A stretch of 64,000 nucleotides of DNA. Source: Monarcha castaneiventris obscurior. Taxonomy: Eukaryota > Chordata > Aves > Passeriformes > Monarchidae. Of this stretch, positions 13,621-27,214 are shown piece after piece (position 1 is the stretch's first letter; the number at the start of each line of letters is the position of its first letter). The DNA lies in contig JAMPIT010000417.1 in the NCBI GenBank assembly GCA_026261815.1, positions 7,225,501 through 7,289,500 of the forward strand, read 5' to 3'. Position numbers and translations under genes: made by a program. Below the pieces are notes generated by a model, which was not told the DNA's origin, searched no databases, and saw only the letters and a list, made by a program, of their open reading frames with translations.

Positions 13621-16600
13621 GTATGGGCTGCAGCTGGGCTTCTCCCCGCTGCCTAGAGCAATCTCAGCTGCGTTACAGTGGGCAGAGTGACGCGGTGTGA
13701 GGTGCTGGAGTCACCCATGGCTTTCTGACCACGCCAGGAGCAGTGTGTGGGCAAGGAGCAGAGTGCAGACACTGCAGGAGGGATGTCCTCCAGGTTCTTG
13801 ACGTGGTGACATCTGCAGTCCCTGTCCATGGCTCACACGTCATACTGCAAGCTTCTTCTATCATCTCCTGTTTCTTGGGGGAAAGGGAGACGGTTCCTCC
13901 ATCTAAACTGTAGCACTGGTGTGAGTGGGCTAAGCAGCAAGATCCAAGAAAGGCTGCAGGGCATGATGCGGGGGAAAAGACCCACTCAATTTCATATTTT
14001 CTCTTCTGTGGAAGGGGAGGTGGGGAAAGCAAGAGAAAAGCAGGCTGGATATGCTTCAGCTCTTATTAAGAGAAAGGATACTCGAGGCTGCTTTCAGCAG
14101 CTTCTGATTCAGCTCAGAGCACAGCTGCAGGGGACACAAAGCAGTGCTGTGAAGGGCAACATCTGAGGCACAAGAGATACAGAATACAATCTGTATACCC
14201 TCAGACTTTCTCTTACGCTACACTCCCCTAGCCCTCCTTCTCCAGTCTAGTCAATATATTCCTGGCTAGAAGTCAGTGCATGAGAGGAAAGGGAGAATTA
14301 TGTTTATTCCCTGCAGTATGACTTCCTTTTTAAAAATAACATTGCTTTTTTGGTCTAGCAACATCAACAAGGTACACTCTTAATAACACACATAGGAAAA
14401 ACCATTATTTTCATGCCATTTCAGACCCTTGTGCTGGTCCTTGTACCATCGTACTGTTGTTGAAGAATTGCTGTACAGAGTTGAAGCTATTTCTGAGATT
14501 GTTAAAGCAAAAGGAACATTTTCCTGAATCCACTTTGCAGAAAAACCATGTCCAGGAAATTAATTTAGAGATCTAGAGAAATCTGCAATTAGACATTAAT
14601 TTTTCCGTTGAATGTAAAACTGGGCTAAGATTGTTTACAAGCTCCACTGCTTCTTGGGCAGAGCACAGCAGTCCCCTGTCAAGGGAGAAGGGTTCAGCAA
14701 GAGCTCCCTAAATTCACAGGCAGTGGTAGGAGAACACAACCAATGTAGACCCAAGTGGTTCAGCTACAGGAATTTGACATTAACTGTCTGCAAGAGTGCA
14801 GCTGGAACAACTGCCATCTCTCTAAACCAAGAGGCAGGGCTTTATGGTTTGGGAACATCAGTCCCTCTTCCATAGCCCAGCACCACCAGCTTAAAGAACA
14901 GTTTTTGAATAGGGTCTTGAATGAGGCTTTGCTGTTGTCCAGACTTTGCTCTGTGGAAAGCTAAGCAGGTGAGGATGACAAAGGTTAGATAAGTGCCAGA
15001 TGCTCTGAAAAATTCTACCTTTGAGGTCTGCAGTCAATATGACAAAAATTTGAAGAGGCCTTGGCAAGTGCTTAAAAAAACCCCATTTCCTAAGTTGATC
15101 TGAAGTCACGCATTATGTCAGTGTATCATCAAGGATTCTTGCAAAACTGAATTTCTAATCCAAATCACTTTTCAGATAGAGCCTGAGAAAAAAGCTATTG
15201 CAAAAAGCGAACAACACAGTTGATATTACGGTTTCCTTTCATCAAAACAGCTTTCAATTGCCAGAAATATGGTTTATTGGCCACATATGACACAAACAAA
15301 CAATCAAGAGAACGGACTTTGTTACTGAGGGGATTTAGAAGGCTTCAAAATTGGATGCAAAGCTAGTTAAAATCCTTACCACACAGGCATCACCCATTCT
15401 CCACGCTCCATGCACACGTACACACCAGTTGTGCAGTTGTAAGGGCCAACTGGCTGAGAGAAAGTATAAGACAGTATTCCACTTTTGCAGGGATGTTTAC
15501 TTCAGAGGCACAATATGCTCTCCTGACAAGGAGGGATTATACTACACATGATTAGGAGTATCTCATTGCAGCTGTCGTAAAAATTGGTCTCTGACAACAC
15601 CAGAGCTGTTTAATAGCACTTGACATATTAGAAGCACACACAGTATTAGCAAGAGTGTAACAGTCTTTGCTAAATAATCTGTGTAGCTTTATCAATGAGC
15701 AAACACTGCAGATGCACCAAAATCTTTATACGACACGCTTCACATATGTAAGCAAGAATAATATTTTCAAATCCTCTCTCAGCTGTGACATCTTCTTGTA
15801 AGACGGACGTGCCTAATATTGGTGGAAAACACTTCTGCCAAGGGAAAAGGCTCCTTCTCTGATAAGCTTGAGTTTTAATGGGGCGAACAATCCTCATTCA
15901 TAGCACAGTCTGCACTTGTCGCCATCTATATTAGTTTAACTGTCAGACATGTTAGTCAGTGTCTTTTTAGGAGCTCCCACTTTCAAGGTCATATGGCTTC
16001 AAGCAAACTCCATTAGGGGGACATCTGCAAGGCTGAGTGAATCAGAATTTTGCCTAAAGACCTGCACATTTCCTGTTTGACATGCATGCACTGGTAGGTT
16101 CAAGACATGCACGATATAAAGGCAAAGTAGTCCACTCTTTTCTTTCCCAATGTCACTGGGAAACACTCCATTTAGCAAGACTGGAACATACTTCCTTTAT
16201 CCTAAGAGCAGCCTGAAGAAGCCTGTGTCTACCCTAGAAGATTAGGATTTATTTGCTGGGACCACATAGGAAATATCCTCAGTTCATGATCCTTGTGATG
16301 GCCAGACTTGCTGTAGATGGTAGCACTTCATATTGATAAAATTGGTATCTGCACTGGAATCCTTGATGCACTAAGAAGCAAATTCACCCACCTACAGCCA
16401 GCCAGAAATTAAAACATGGTGAAAGGATGTGAATAGGATGCCATGCAGTGAAAAATGCAGCTTGTCAACACAAAGGCTCACTCGCTTATAACACTTCTTG
16501 GGTGAATATCATGAGTTGGAGTTCAGACTGGATGAAGATGATGGAAAATTTACAAAAAATTCAAATGTCTCTTTTAAACTTTTTACAGAGATGACTCAGA

Positions 16601-19600
16601 GCATTCTGGCATGGGTTAAGAGATGCCCCAGCCTGAACTTTGCAACCTGGCAATTGACTAAACTGCATCAAAAACTGAATCATAAAATTTTCAAACTGTA
16701 GCTCTCTGGTTGTTCCATAACACCAACCATCTAATGGAGAGCTGGCCTTGGATCATCATGGGAGATGTGTTGGGTCATCATTGGCTTGGAGAGGGGCACT
16801 GTAAGGTGTACCAGAGGTTTATACCTGATCTGCCCAGGCTAGTCAGCCAGTGCTCTTACACAGAAGGTTAATAGCCTTTGGAAATGTTACCTTGCACACT
16901 GGAAGACACACTGATACTCTTGTGTGCAGTCAGATGAGCTCACTCTGGGCTGGAATAACAAAGGAAAACTCCACCATGATGAGTGAGTCGGTGCCTGAGC
17001 CCACACCTATGAGGCCAGGCTGGGAGCCCCAGCACTGCCCTCCCTGGTGCTACCAGTGAAGGGAAGCCTTTCCAGTTCAGATCCTAAAACCGTAAGACAG
17101 TGCCTGTAAGTCAAGAGAGTGAAACACTTCTTGTGGGCACCATTATCCACAGGGAGAACAAACAGCCTGCCTAGCAGCTGACAGAGCACTACCTGTGCAG
17201 TGCCACAGGAACAAGGGCAACAGCACATTCTTCTCCAAGTCCACTGGCTGAGCAGCACTGTGGCCCTTGCTCTCAGATTCTCCAGTCCCAGGGTGCATTG
17301 GATGCTATTCTGCCAGTAAGAGTCCTCTAAGTGAAAAGAAAAATCCAGTTTCTCCTTTGCTTTGCCCTGCTGGCCTCCTCTTCCCCCGCTCAGTAATGCA
17401 GCAGGACACTCTTTGAAGGCCAGGTGCTCCTTGACAGCCAGTGACAAGATTTACATTTCTATGGCACATTTCACACTAATGGATACCAAAGGACATTTCA
17501 AAAGGTCTTTCACAGCGAAAGTCTTATACCTGAGTTATGATAAAACACTGCAGCATGTAAGTATCTCACAGTAACCTTATGACAAGCAGCAGAGATGAGT
17601 ATTAAATAGCTACAAAGGGAATTTGGAAGGATGAGTGCAGTTTCTCACATTGGTTTTGCCAGAACATCAGAACCAATATCATCCCAATTCTTACAAAGGA
17701 TGGCACAGAGGTCTCAGTAGCTACAAGATTTTTCTGTCTCAGAAGACAATGGGCCCTGAGACAAAAATCATACAGAGAAACTGGAATTAGTAATAAATCC
17801 AAAATAAATGAACTCCACTTACTGGGTCAGTCCTCTCCACAACCTATCATAAGCCTATGTCTTCCCTTCAGCACACCCTCATCAGCCTCGTAATGACTTG
17901 TGGGGAGATCCCAACCCAGCTCAAGGGAACATGTCTGGAAGTAGAGGGCTAATCCTCTGCCGAGGTACACTGACAAGATGTCACTGGAGTGACGAAGTGG
18001 GAGCAATTTACAGCAGCTGAGAATGTGCCACATAAGGCAATCAGACTTAAAAGAAATGCGATGGCAAGGGTCCTAAACATTTTCAAAACACTGCTGTCAG
18101 AACAAATCTCAGTGTACAAAATCCTTCTTTGAGAAGTTGTCAGAGACCCAGCTGGGTTACTGGCTTATTCTGTCCTTCCTGGAACACCGTGCATTGTGCT
18201 CCTTTCCAATGATTATTATTCCTGTACCCTAACTCCCCACTGTGAGGAATCTCTGGCATGACATCATCCCCAACACTGAGTTTAAGATTGGCCAAATATT
18301 TTGCTGAGCTTTCTTTCTCTCCCTGCCTTGGAAGCTAAAACTTTAGCTTAAAACTTTTATTTTTCATTATGTCTGTAAAACAAGGAGTTTAAAACCAGAC
18401 AGAAAAACAACCTGCAAAAGGCAATTAATAAAACGCACCAGCAGTCCCAAAACTGTTCAGAACACTTCATTCAGCAATGCATTGAGACAAAACCACAGCA
18501 AAGCTACTAAATAACATGTGACAAAGCAAAACCCAGGAAAAGGCAAAATAATAACTTGTGGTTTTTAGTATCTTTTATCCAAAGTGCTTTGCAGCCATAC
18601 ATGCATATTATATAGGGATCATTCATCTAGCTGAAATATAGCTGGCTTCACTTCAGAACTCAGTTGCATAACCACACATAATAAAACTATATGGCAAAGT
18701 CAGAGAGAGGAAAATGAAAAGCAACTGTTCTAGTTGGATTACAGAACAAATTCCAAGTCAGCAGAACACTCTCTCTAGGTGAAATTTACAGGAACATTGA
18801 GGATTGCATTCAAACTCATGGGGAAGATACCATGGCATCACTAACGACCCAGCCTTTGGGTTTACCTCTAAATGAAGATATAGTACCTCTGGCAGCAAAA
18901 TGTCTCTACTAGCATTAGAGAGGGCCCAGGTGACACCCAGTGAGTGATCAACATTCATTTCTCAATCACCTGCATTCCCTCAAAGGCCTCCCAGCTTAGC
19001 ATCAAACCCTGAAGCCCGGTGAAGATTAGTATTTCTCAAGAGCCAGTATGAGCATAGCCCGAGCACAAAACTAACTTCTGTTAGGCCAGGAGCACTCGGT
19101 AGAGTTTCAGAGAGACCCGTCAGGCTACAGGACAAGGTTGCTTTTACTCTAAATACTGTGGTTAACAGTATGATGGGATTGAAGTCCCTCATATGCCAGT
19201 GTGACTGTGTGGAGAAGGTGGGACTATATTTCCAGCTGTGGATCACATTAGCTAGTTAAGGTGCATGACCGTCTCTAGCTTCTGGAGCTTGGAGATCTGC
19301 ACAAAGGTTGCTGACAGGCCACCACACTCATCCAAAACCACAATGCTATTTGTTGTTATTTATATGGAAATTTTCTGTTATGTTCTCCATCACAAAACAC
19401 ACATTACAGGCAGAAGCCTTGCTCATAGGTGGCTCTTCATTTTCCTCACTGCCTTCAAGTGCCCAGCTCTCACATATTTGCATCGTAACAAATTTCACAT
19501 ATTCAAGTGACCAGCATTTTATTCAGAAACCTTTGATGATGGATGTCTGGGGGAGTCAGCTCTGCTCAAAAGCCCTAATTCTGGTGATTTGCCATTTCAA

Positions 19601-22600
19601 GCCTCAAAGTGCATTGAGTTGTAAGTGGTTCCCATGTACAGGTTTTCCTTTCAAATAAAGCCTAAAAACATTAGTTTAACACCACCTGTGATACTGCAGA
19701 ACCTAAATCTATTTCACAGAGCAAGGGTACTAGCCCTGCATTGGGAATTTCCTTTATCTTACAATACATTGCAATTCTAATGGCCTCTCACAGCACTGGA
19801 GCCAGAAGTCCTCTTACAGGTAGCCCCTTGCCTCTTTACACTTCCAGCAGGCTCAGATGACTGCAGAAACATGAGACAGTAGAAACACAAAGTATTATTC
19901 ACCCTTCCTCCCAATCAGAGGTTCGCCAGGGAAGCCACTTTGCATGTCCTTTTCCCTGAGAAAGTTGCATTGCTAGTGGCAAGAAGTAAATGGGATACCT
20001 GGGCTAGTGTTTCATCACAACACTCCTGTCTGTTGAGGATCTGGCTCACAGTGAGCTGCATCCCCTGCTGAAGCAAAATCACTTTCTGCCACCTTCATCT
20101 CTGTCCTTGCCTCCTCCAGCCTTGCAGCACAACTACGGGACAGCGTGCAGGTACACTTGCCCTCCTTCCTTCACACAGTCTGTTTCTCTTCCACATTCAC
20201 AGATACATCAATAAGGCGGACTGTTTTCTGTGGTTAAAATTATATCCCCAGATATTTTAAACCTGTAGTCAAAGTAGATTTGACTAGTCTGAATTCACCT
20301 TTGAAGAATAAATAGGAACATGGAAAGATGTTGGAATAAAAGCTACTGCAATCAAAGACTGGAGATCTCCAGCTATGCCTTGAGAGACTTGATCTGGATA
20401 TAAGAGAGCCCTTCCAATTCAAGGAAGCACAACTGCTGTGTGACTCCTTCACCTCCAAGTCCTCTTATAATTTCTCGTCTCCATGTAGGTTTTCTCATTC
20501 CTAAAAGCCATCCCTTTCCAAGCTATTTACAATGGCATACCATCCTGAGCACAGAAAATACCTCCTCAACCAGGGAGCTTACTGGGACAGACACGAGTCA
20601 GTCAGCATCAACTGATAAGGACTAATTCAATACAGTCTATTCTGCAGTCTCTGGCCCTGGGACACTAATCCAGAGGCTAATAAAGCAGTAATCCTTTGCT
20701 GATCCGCAGGCTCTGTTTCCCACATCATTACTCCAGGTTATATCTGCTCTCACCACCCTAAATATCCTTTCCCTCCCTTCTTCCCCACCTTACACTGTCC
20801 TCACTAGTGTGACATCATTACAGCCACCTTTCAAGACCCACGAATGGAGCCATTGACACTCAGTTATTTCAGCCTTCCCTCCTGAACTACTGCTATCCCA
20901 AAGCACAGGCTATTTGGTTTGCTTTTTCAGCTGGTGGGGTTTAGCTTGTCTCAGAAATGCCCCTGGTACCCCAGCACGGAACCTGCATCTGGTTCCCAGG
21001 GAGCTGCTGAGAGACAGTGAAAAAAAGGTTCCACCTCCAAGAAGGGTTCCCCCACTGCCCTTTCCCATGCACCCCAGCCTGCCCCTGAAGGGGAGATGTA
21101 CAAATTGCCCAACCCAGGGTCCTGGTTGCAACCTTATAATCTCCATTTACTCTGTCAGCTGCTCACTCATCTGTAACAGGAAGCTCTAAGCCTTGTCATG
21201 GATCAGCCAACTCCCCGTTCAGTTCATCTTCCTGTAAACATCTCTGGAAGGCACAAGGAAGGAGGGAGCAAGGGAAAGAGACATGCAGGTCCCTGGCAAA
21301 GCATGGCTCAACTGTCCCAGGTCAAGCCCTTCACACAGTTTGGTCTCCCTGTGGCCACTACCAGATGCCACAGAGAAGGTAAATGATGCAGAAGCATCGA
21401 TCTTCTGTGTTAGTCTTACCAGGCTCCTAATAAATAGGAAGTGCCCGAGGACCTGATGCATAATATCAGTAAATATAACATATTCTGAAATCTCTGGATT
21501 TTCTCAGTCAGCTCTCACATGTCCAGCACAAATGGATCTTGCAGAGGTTTAGCTTTCAGTAGTGTGCTGGGATAGGAAGTTAGTTTTACAGCATGCTTTT
21601 ACTTAGCAATGATCTGGAGCTTGGTTTCAAGCTTGCCATCTTTTAATTTAATCAGATGTCCTTTGAATAAGGTGCTGTATTTTAGGCATGCCAAAGAGGC
21701 TGACATAGGGAGAGCTGAAGTGCCGTTTCTCTCTCACTTTTGGAAAAGCTCACCACTAGAATTTAACCTGAGACAAAAGAGCCAAAGAGCAAAGACAATG
21801 GAGCTTTAAAAGGATACAGGAAAAGAGATACCAAATGCTCCCAACATCCATCAATGTATAAGCACGAATTATTTGCTTTCAGCAGGAGTCTCAGGCTGTC
21901 GAACACTTTTACTAGCAGTGAGTACAAGGGTTACAGGGTGCATTACTATGTTGCAGGGTAGGCTTTTCTGAGCTCTCTCCCTTGATTTTGGGGTTAAGAA
22001 AGGCTCTCCATCTTTCACATGGTTTAAACTTTACTCTGATTTTTAACAACAAAACAGCACTCAAAGTGATCTGTGTGCTTCGAACCACAAATTCATGAGA
22101 CACAATACAGCCACAGCAATTGCCCTAGTTGGTAAAGTGCTATTTAAAGAGGACTAAAGCTGACTGCAGTCCTCATTTTCCATCTGCCCCTCCTACATCA
22201 CTTTCTTCTTCCCATCCCTCCACGTGATAAGGAAAAAGGATGCACTATAAAAACCAGCAAGTTAGGATGTTTCAGCTGCTTCTTTCCTGACAACTAAGAA
22301 GGAATAGAAATGCAAAAGCAAGTACACAAGTTATCAGCCTGTCCTTCCTGACAACTCACTGCAGCTCTCAAACAACACATATTCCCCCATCATCCCATGA
22401 GGGTAAGGAGACACCATATCCCTGCTGGCCCAGAACCGAGCCTAGGAAGAAACGTGATGACCTGGGTCAACCTGGGAGTGCGTACAGGCATCTGATGCAA
22501 AGGGACATCACAGCATCTCATGGCTCTTGAAAAAAACAGAACAAAAATGCCAAAACACCCCCACGCCCCAAGTTGCCACCTCTTTGATATGTTCTGTGGC

Positions 22601-23806
22601 TGCTAACCTGCCTGTAAACACTGCAGTTACAAAGCAGGTGGGCAATTCATCAGCCAGCTGCATCCATGTGCCACTATCTCCTTTTGTCCTGCAATGAGGA
22701 GATTTTGCCAGCTCTCTCACCTCTCTGAGAAGCACACAGGACCCCCACAGCTCCATCCACAGAGCTCCTGCCTACCTGTTGGCCCTCAGTGTGACCTGCC
22801 TGGATTTGATGGCACTCGTGTGAACTGAACACAAGGACTGACAAAGCCATGCTGCTGCATTGATGTCTGAAGATGTGAAAGTCAGGCAACCTCTTCTGAC
22901 CCCACTGCCCACTCCTCTCTCCAAGAGACCAAACCTATGATGGCAATGCAGTCCCTCCCCATGAACACCTTGCATCCGTCCAACTGCTCCTACGCTGGTT
23001 ACAGCTCCTGTCCTTAAGCACCTGACTAGTTCATTTGGGATTACAGCATATGTTTGCTGCATCCCTGTCTGTAAGCCCTTTATGGAACCCTGGCAGCATG
23101 AGGATGCAGCACACAGAGGTGGCAGGGGGCCGGAGAGAGGCGAAGGATATTTGAGTGCTGACTAGGCTGTCCTCCTGAAAGGACAATGACAACTCAGGAT
23201 TCATCCACTGCAGCTGCTCCCTTCTAACTGCTTATTTTGAATATTTACAGAAAGAGGAGAAATCATTAAATTACCAGTTGGGATTTTTTTTTCAGCAGGT
23301 TTTCTTCCAGAGAAGAGGCCAGCCTAACAGCACCCAGGCTGCCTCCAGCCCTCTGTCTATACTTAGCTGGCTGAGGCACTGCAAGTTTGTGTGTACACAC
23401 ACCTCACCCACCTCAATACTGCCCTGCAGAAGGCTAAGGGAGGAGGTAAAAAAGTCAGAGGCTGATGAAGACACTGCTTAATACTGTATTGATTTTTCTG
23501 ACCTGGCACTGACAGATCTAAACTGAAGCCTGAAGCTGTTAGACCATTGCCAAATCTCAGCCCGGTGCTGATGACTTGTTATACTGCTGACCTGGGCTGG
23601 ACCCACAGCACAAGTAAGCCTGAGAGGCTTAATGCCTCTCCTCTAAGGACTTATCATCTGACACTTCCCTACTAGAAGGCAACCTGATGAATTAACCAGA
23701 AACCCCAGGGGTAATGCAATAAATCTGCCTTTACTGGGCATTCACCTTCACCTCACACGTTGGCAGCAAGAGAAGCACAGCTTGGCAAGCTTCACCTCAT
23801 AGCTGA
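13621..23806. other. Intergenic, no gene seen
   Basis: No coding exon recognised on either strand. Frames up to about 146 codons (for example 17007-17447 minus) look random. No mobile element was confidently identified; old unrecognised repeats are likely. Confidence 0.6.
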
Positions 23807-24430
23807 GATCACAGAATCAATTAGGTTGGAAAAGACCTCTAAGATCATCAAGTTCAACTGTTAATGTAGCACTGCCAAATCCACCACTAAACCATGTCCC
23901 CAAGTGCCACATATAGATGTCTCTTAAGTATCTCTGGGGATGGTGACTCAACCACTTCCCTGGGCAGCCCTTTTCAGTGCTTCACAATCCTTTCAGTGAC
24001 AAAACATTTCCTGATTTTCTGTCCTGGCACAACTTGAGGCCATTTCCTCCTGTCACTTGTTACTTGGGAGATCAACCCCCACCTCACTACAACCTCCTTT
24101 CAGGTAGTTGTAGAAAGCAACAAGATCTCTCCTGAGCCTCCTTTTCTCCAGCCTGCCCAGATCTCACTCTAGTGCTCTCTTCCCCCAAGCAGATCAACAC
24201 TCCTGCCCAGCTTGGTGTTGTCTGCAGTCTAACTGAGGGAGCACTCAATGCCCTCGTCCAAATCACTGGTGAAGATTTTAAACCAACTGGCCCCAGTACT
24301 GAGCCCTGTGGAACACCACTGGTGACTGGCCACCAGCTGGATGCAATTCCATTCACCAGCATGCTTCAGGGTTGGCCATCCAGCAAGTTTTTTACCCAGC
24401 AAAATGAACACCCACCCCAAGGCACAAGCA
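23807..24430 (-). mobile_element. Truncated CR1 LINE (minus strand), 3' end intact
   Basis: Read on the minus strand this ends in the typical avian CR1 3' sequence, GGTCTTTTCCAACCTAATTG then ATTCTGTGAT. Upstream are the CR1 reverse-transcriptase motifs [12 protein letters not shown] and, in another frame, DLDEGIEC followed by a stop, so the ORF is broken by a frameshift and a stop. The sequence then jumps from KLG (early reverse transcriptase) to the 3' region, implying an internal deletion. CR1-like sequence may extend to about 24490. Confidence 0.9.
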
Positions 24431-26858
24431 GCAGTTATTTGGCTTCTTGGCCTTCCCCTTGATTCCGACCCATCAACACCCAACCCTACTGTCACCATCA
24501 TTAAAGCAGTTTAAATCTCTTTCCACAAGTCTCCCGTGCAAAGATCCTTTCCCCCTTTTGAGTCAGGTGTATTGTATCTACAGCAGGCCTGGTGTTGTAT
24601 AAATTGATCCATGATCAAAATCCCAAAATTCTGCCAATGACAGCAGGCTTGTAGACAGGTATTGATCTGCTGGATTTTCCCTTTTCTCCCCTCATTCCCT
24701 GCAATTGGAAAGATAGATGAGACCACCACTTGTGCTCCTGATCCCTTAACCAGTCATCCCAAGGCCCCAAAGTCTCTCTTCCAAGACTGTCCTTGGGTTT
24801 GTAACTTGGTCACTGCCTACCAGAAAAATTAATAATGGAAGAAAATCCAAGGGCCATATCAGAGTAGGAAGCTTCCTCTTCACAACTTTAACCCAGGCCC
24901 CAAGAAGGCAGCAGACTTCCCTAAGAGGTGTGTCCAGTCTGCATATGGGGCCTTCTATGATTTTGCTCCCTCAGAAGGGAGTGTCCTATGAGAATGACCA
25001 AGTCTTTCACGAAGAAGGAAGGTGATGCAGGGTGGAGGCTGATTTAGCCTCACTGACACCTCCAAACCAGATGAACCATCGCCCCTCGTTATTGCTTGGC
25101 TCCACTCACAGAGCCTTGTAGCTACTGTGCAAGGGCAGCTTCAGATACAACACAGCTGAAGCAGGCCTTAGCCAGGATGGGTTCCCAAGAGAAAAAGCTG
25201 TTTTCCTTATCTCAGGAAGGGGAGTCAAAAATATGAGAGAGCTTGTTTTGCTACTTCTCATCTGAGATCACATCCCCTTGTACAGCTCTCTATTCTTGTT
25301 TTTCAGGCTGTGCACACAGAATCACATTCTTGATCTCCAGGCTACATTTAACATCACTTTACAGCCGTCCTCAAGGGGACAGCTGGGCAGCCAGCTCTGC
25401 TGAGCCCTGTGGTTTGGAGCAGATGTGAGTGAGTTTACTCTGCTAAGCAGTCCCACAGGTTTGTTCTGCCCTCAGCCCCATGATGTTTTAGGTTTGGAAG
25501 AAAGACAAACTCCTGCTGGAGGAGTGGGGGGGATCAGCTCCTCCCCAACTTTTGAGCTGTAAAAGTGTTAGCTCAAAGGATATCTTCTCTCCCATGAGAG
25601 GGTGGGAACAGCTCTCCAACAGGCTGAAATACAGATCCTTCAAGCTCCCACCCTTACCTTAGAACTGACAAGAATTCCCCCTGCTTTCTAATCACCAACG
25701 AGCATTTCCCTTGGGGTTTTTCCACCTTCTCCCCCAGCTGTGGAGTCCTCTATGAGCACAGGCATTTTGTGCAGGCACTGATGGATGCTGATTGTTGTGG
25801 AAGAGAGGGTGACTAAGCATGAAGAGAACCCCAGCAAAGTTCAGTGGCTTGGAAGAGTTTTTCCTCAAGGGAACAGAGTAGTGCAAGCACAGGATTGTCC
25901 CTGTCAGACTGCTCATTTTCCTTACCCCTGTCCAAGACAGTGAGAGAGCACTGTCTGCCTGCATTAAGGTGGTTGCACTGGTGGTAATTTGCAAACAGGC
26001 AGAGTTCACTTGGGGAAAAATGCAAAGCATGGCAGGGCAGGAGAGGAGAGACTTTTAAAACACTTTTGTCTTTTGTTAAACAAAGTTATAAGACCTCTGG
26101 GGGAAAAATCTATACCTAATTAAAAGTTTAGCAAGTCCAAGGAGATAGTCAAGGCTACAGAAACCAATTGGTGGGAGCCTGAGACTTATGCACTAGCCCT
26201 TAATATGTTAATTCACAATGTTTCCCAGAGATGAACATGACCCAGAGCTGCACAGAGTGTCTAAGGCACTGCTTCTGGGAGGATCAGGTGAAAAGTTCTC
26301 AAGTTGTTGGTGATAGCAGCCATTGTTCTTTCAGGAAAAAAGAAGCTGTTCTGCTATTTTGGAATAGATGATTGCAAAAAACCCCCAAAAAATCTGCCTG
26401 AATCAGTCTTGCAATCACCAAGGCTGGTCAGCCTGAGTTTCCATGGTAAGCATTTGCACGAGGAGCTTAAAGCAAATGGTGATGGCAGTTCTGATGGAGG
26501 GGTGCAGAGAAAGAGCAGGGTGGGAGAGGCAGGCAGGCAGGGAAGCTCTTCCCACACATACAGGGCAAGCTAAGGCTGAAAGAGACACACAGGTTTGGGC
26601 AGCTGTGCTCAGGGAAACATGACTGTGTATGCTCCTTGTCAACAAAGAAAGCTGCACCAAGGACAGACTCTCCTCCACTATCACTTATTTATTGAAAGAA
26701 CCCCTGCAGTCCTGAGCCTGTTCAGGTCTGGAGGTGGCACAGGCTCTGGAAGGGTTTGGGGAATGCTGCATCTCCTGCAGCAAGCACCACAAAACAAACC
26801 CCAGCAGAAGGGCTGGGAGTGTAACTCAGCTGAAGGGAGACAAAGCTGCCACTCCTAG
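24431..26858. other. Intergenic, possibly repeat-derived in part
   Basis: The roughly 600 bases to the right of the truncated CR1 (about 24520-25100) read like dispersed-repeat DNA, but I cannot name the family. No gene was recognised. Confidence 0.4.
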
Positions 26859-26990
26859 AACCAGAGAGTCACTTAGGTTGGAAAAAACCTTTAAGATCAT
26901 CAAGGTCAGCTGTTAACCCAGCACTGCCAAATTCTCCACAGCTACACATCTTTTACATCTGCTCAGAACCTCCAGTTCCAATGCCAGGGC
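26859..26990 (-). mobile_element. CR1 LINE 3' fragment (minus strand)
   Basis: The plus strand reads AGTCACTTAGGTTGGAAAAA, AACCTTTAAGATCATCAAGG and GTTAACCCAGCACTGCCAA, the reverse complement of a CR1 3' end. The match fades after about 130 bases, and the copy has an internal gap relative to the 24 kb copy. Confidence 0.8.
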
Positions 26991-27193
26991 AGACAAGATC
27001 ACAAACATAGGTCAAGAAATACAGAATAGTAGTTGGAAGGTTTTACTCTGGGCCCCAGTAGTCCCAGCATCCCACCTCTAAACCCCTCCAAGGCCAGGGG
27101 CAAAGATGTATACAAAGGATCCCCCCACCCCACTAAAACAGTCTCAGCACAGCAATCTCATGGCCTTGGTTATGCACATACACTGCTGGCAAG

Positions 27194-27214
27194 AAAAAAA
27201 AAAAAAAAAAAAAA
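27194..27214. repeat. A homopolymer (21)
   Basis: Run of A on the plus strand. The sequence upstream is not a recognisable retrotransposed gene. Confidence 0.9.

Noticed and set aside
27194..27214. Poly(A) tail of a processed pseudogene
   Set aside because: No recognisable gene body upstream and no flanking target-site duplication seen.
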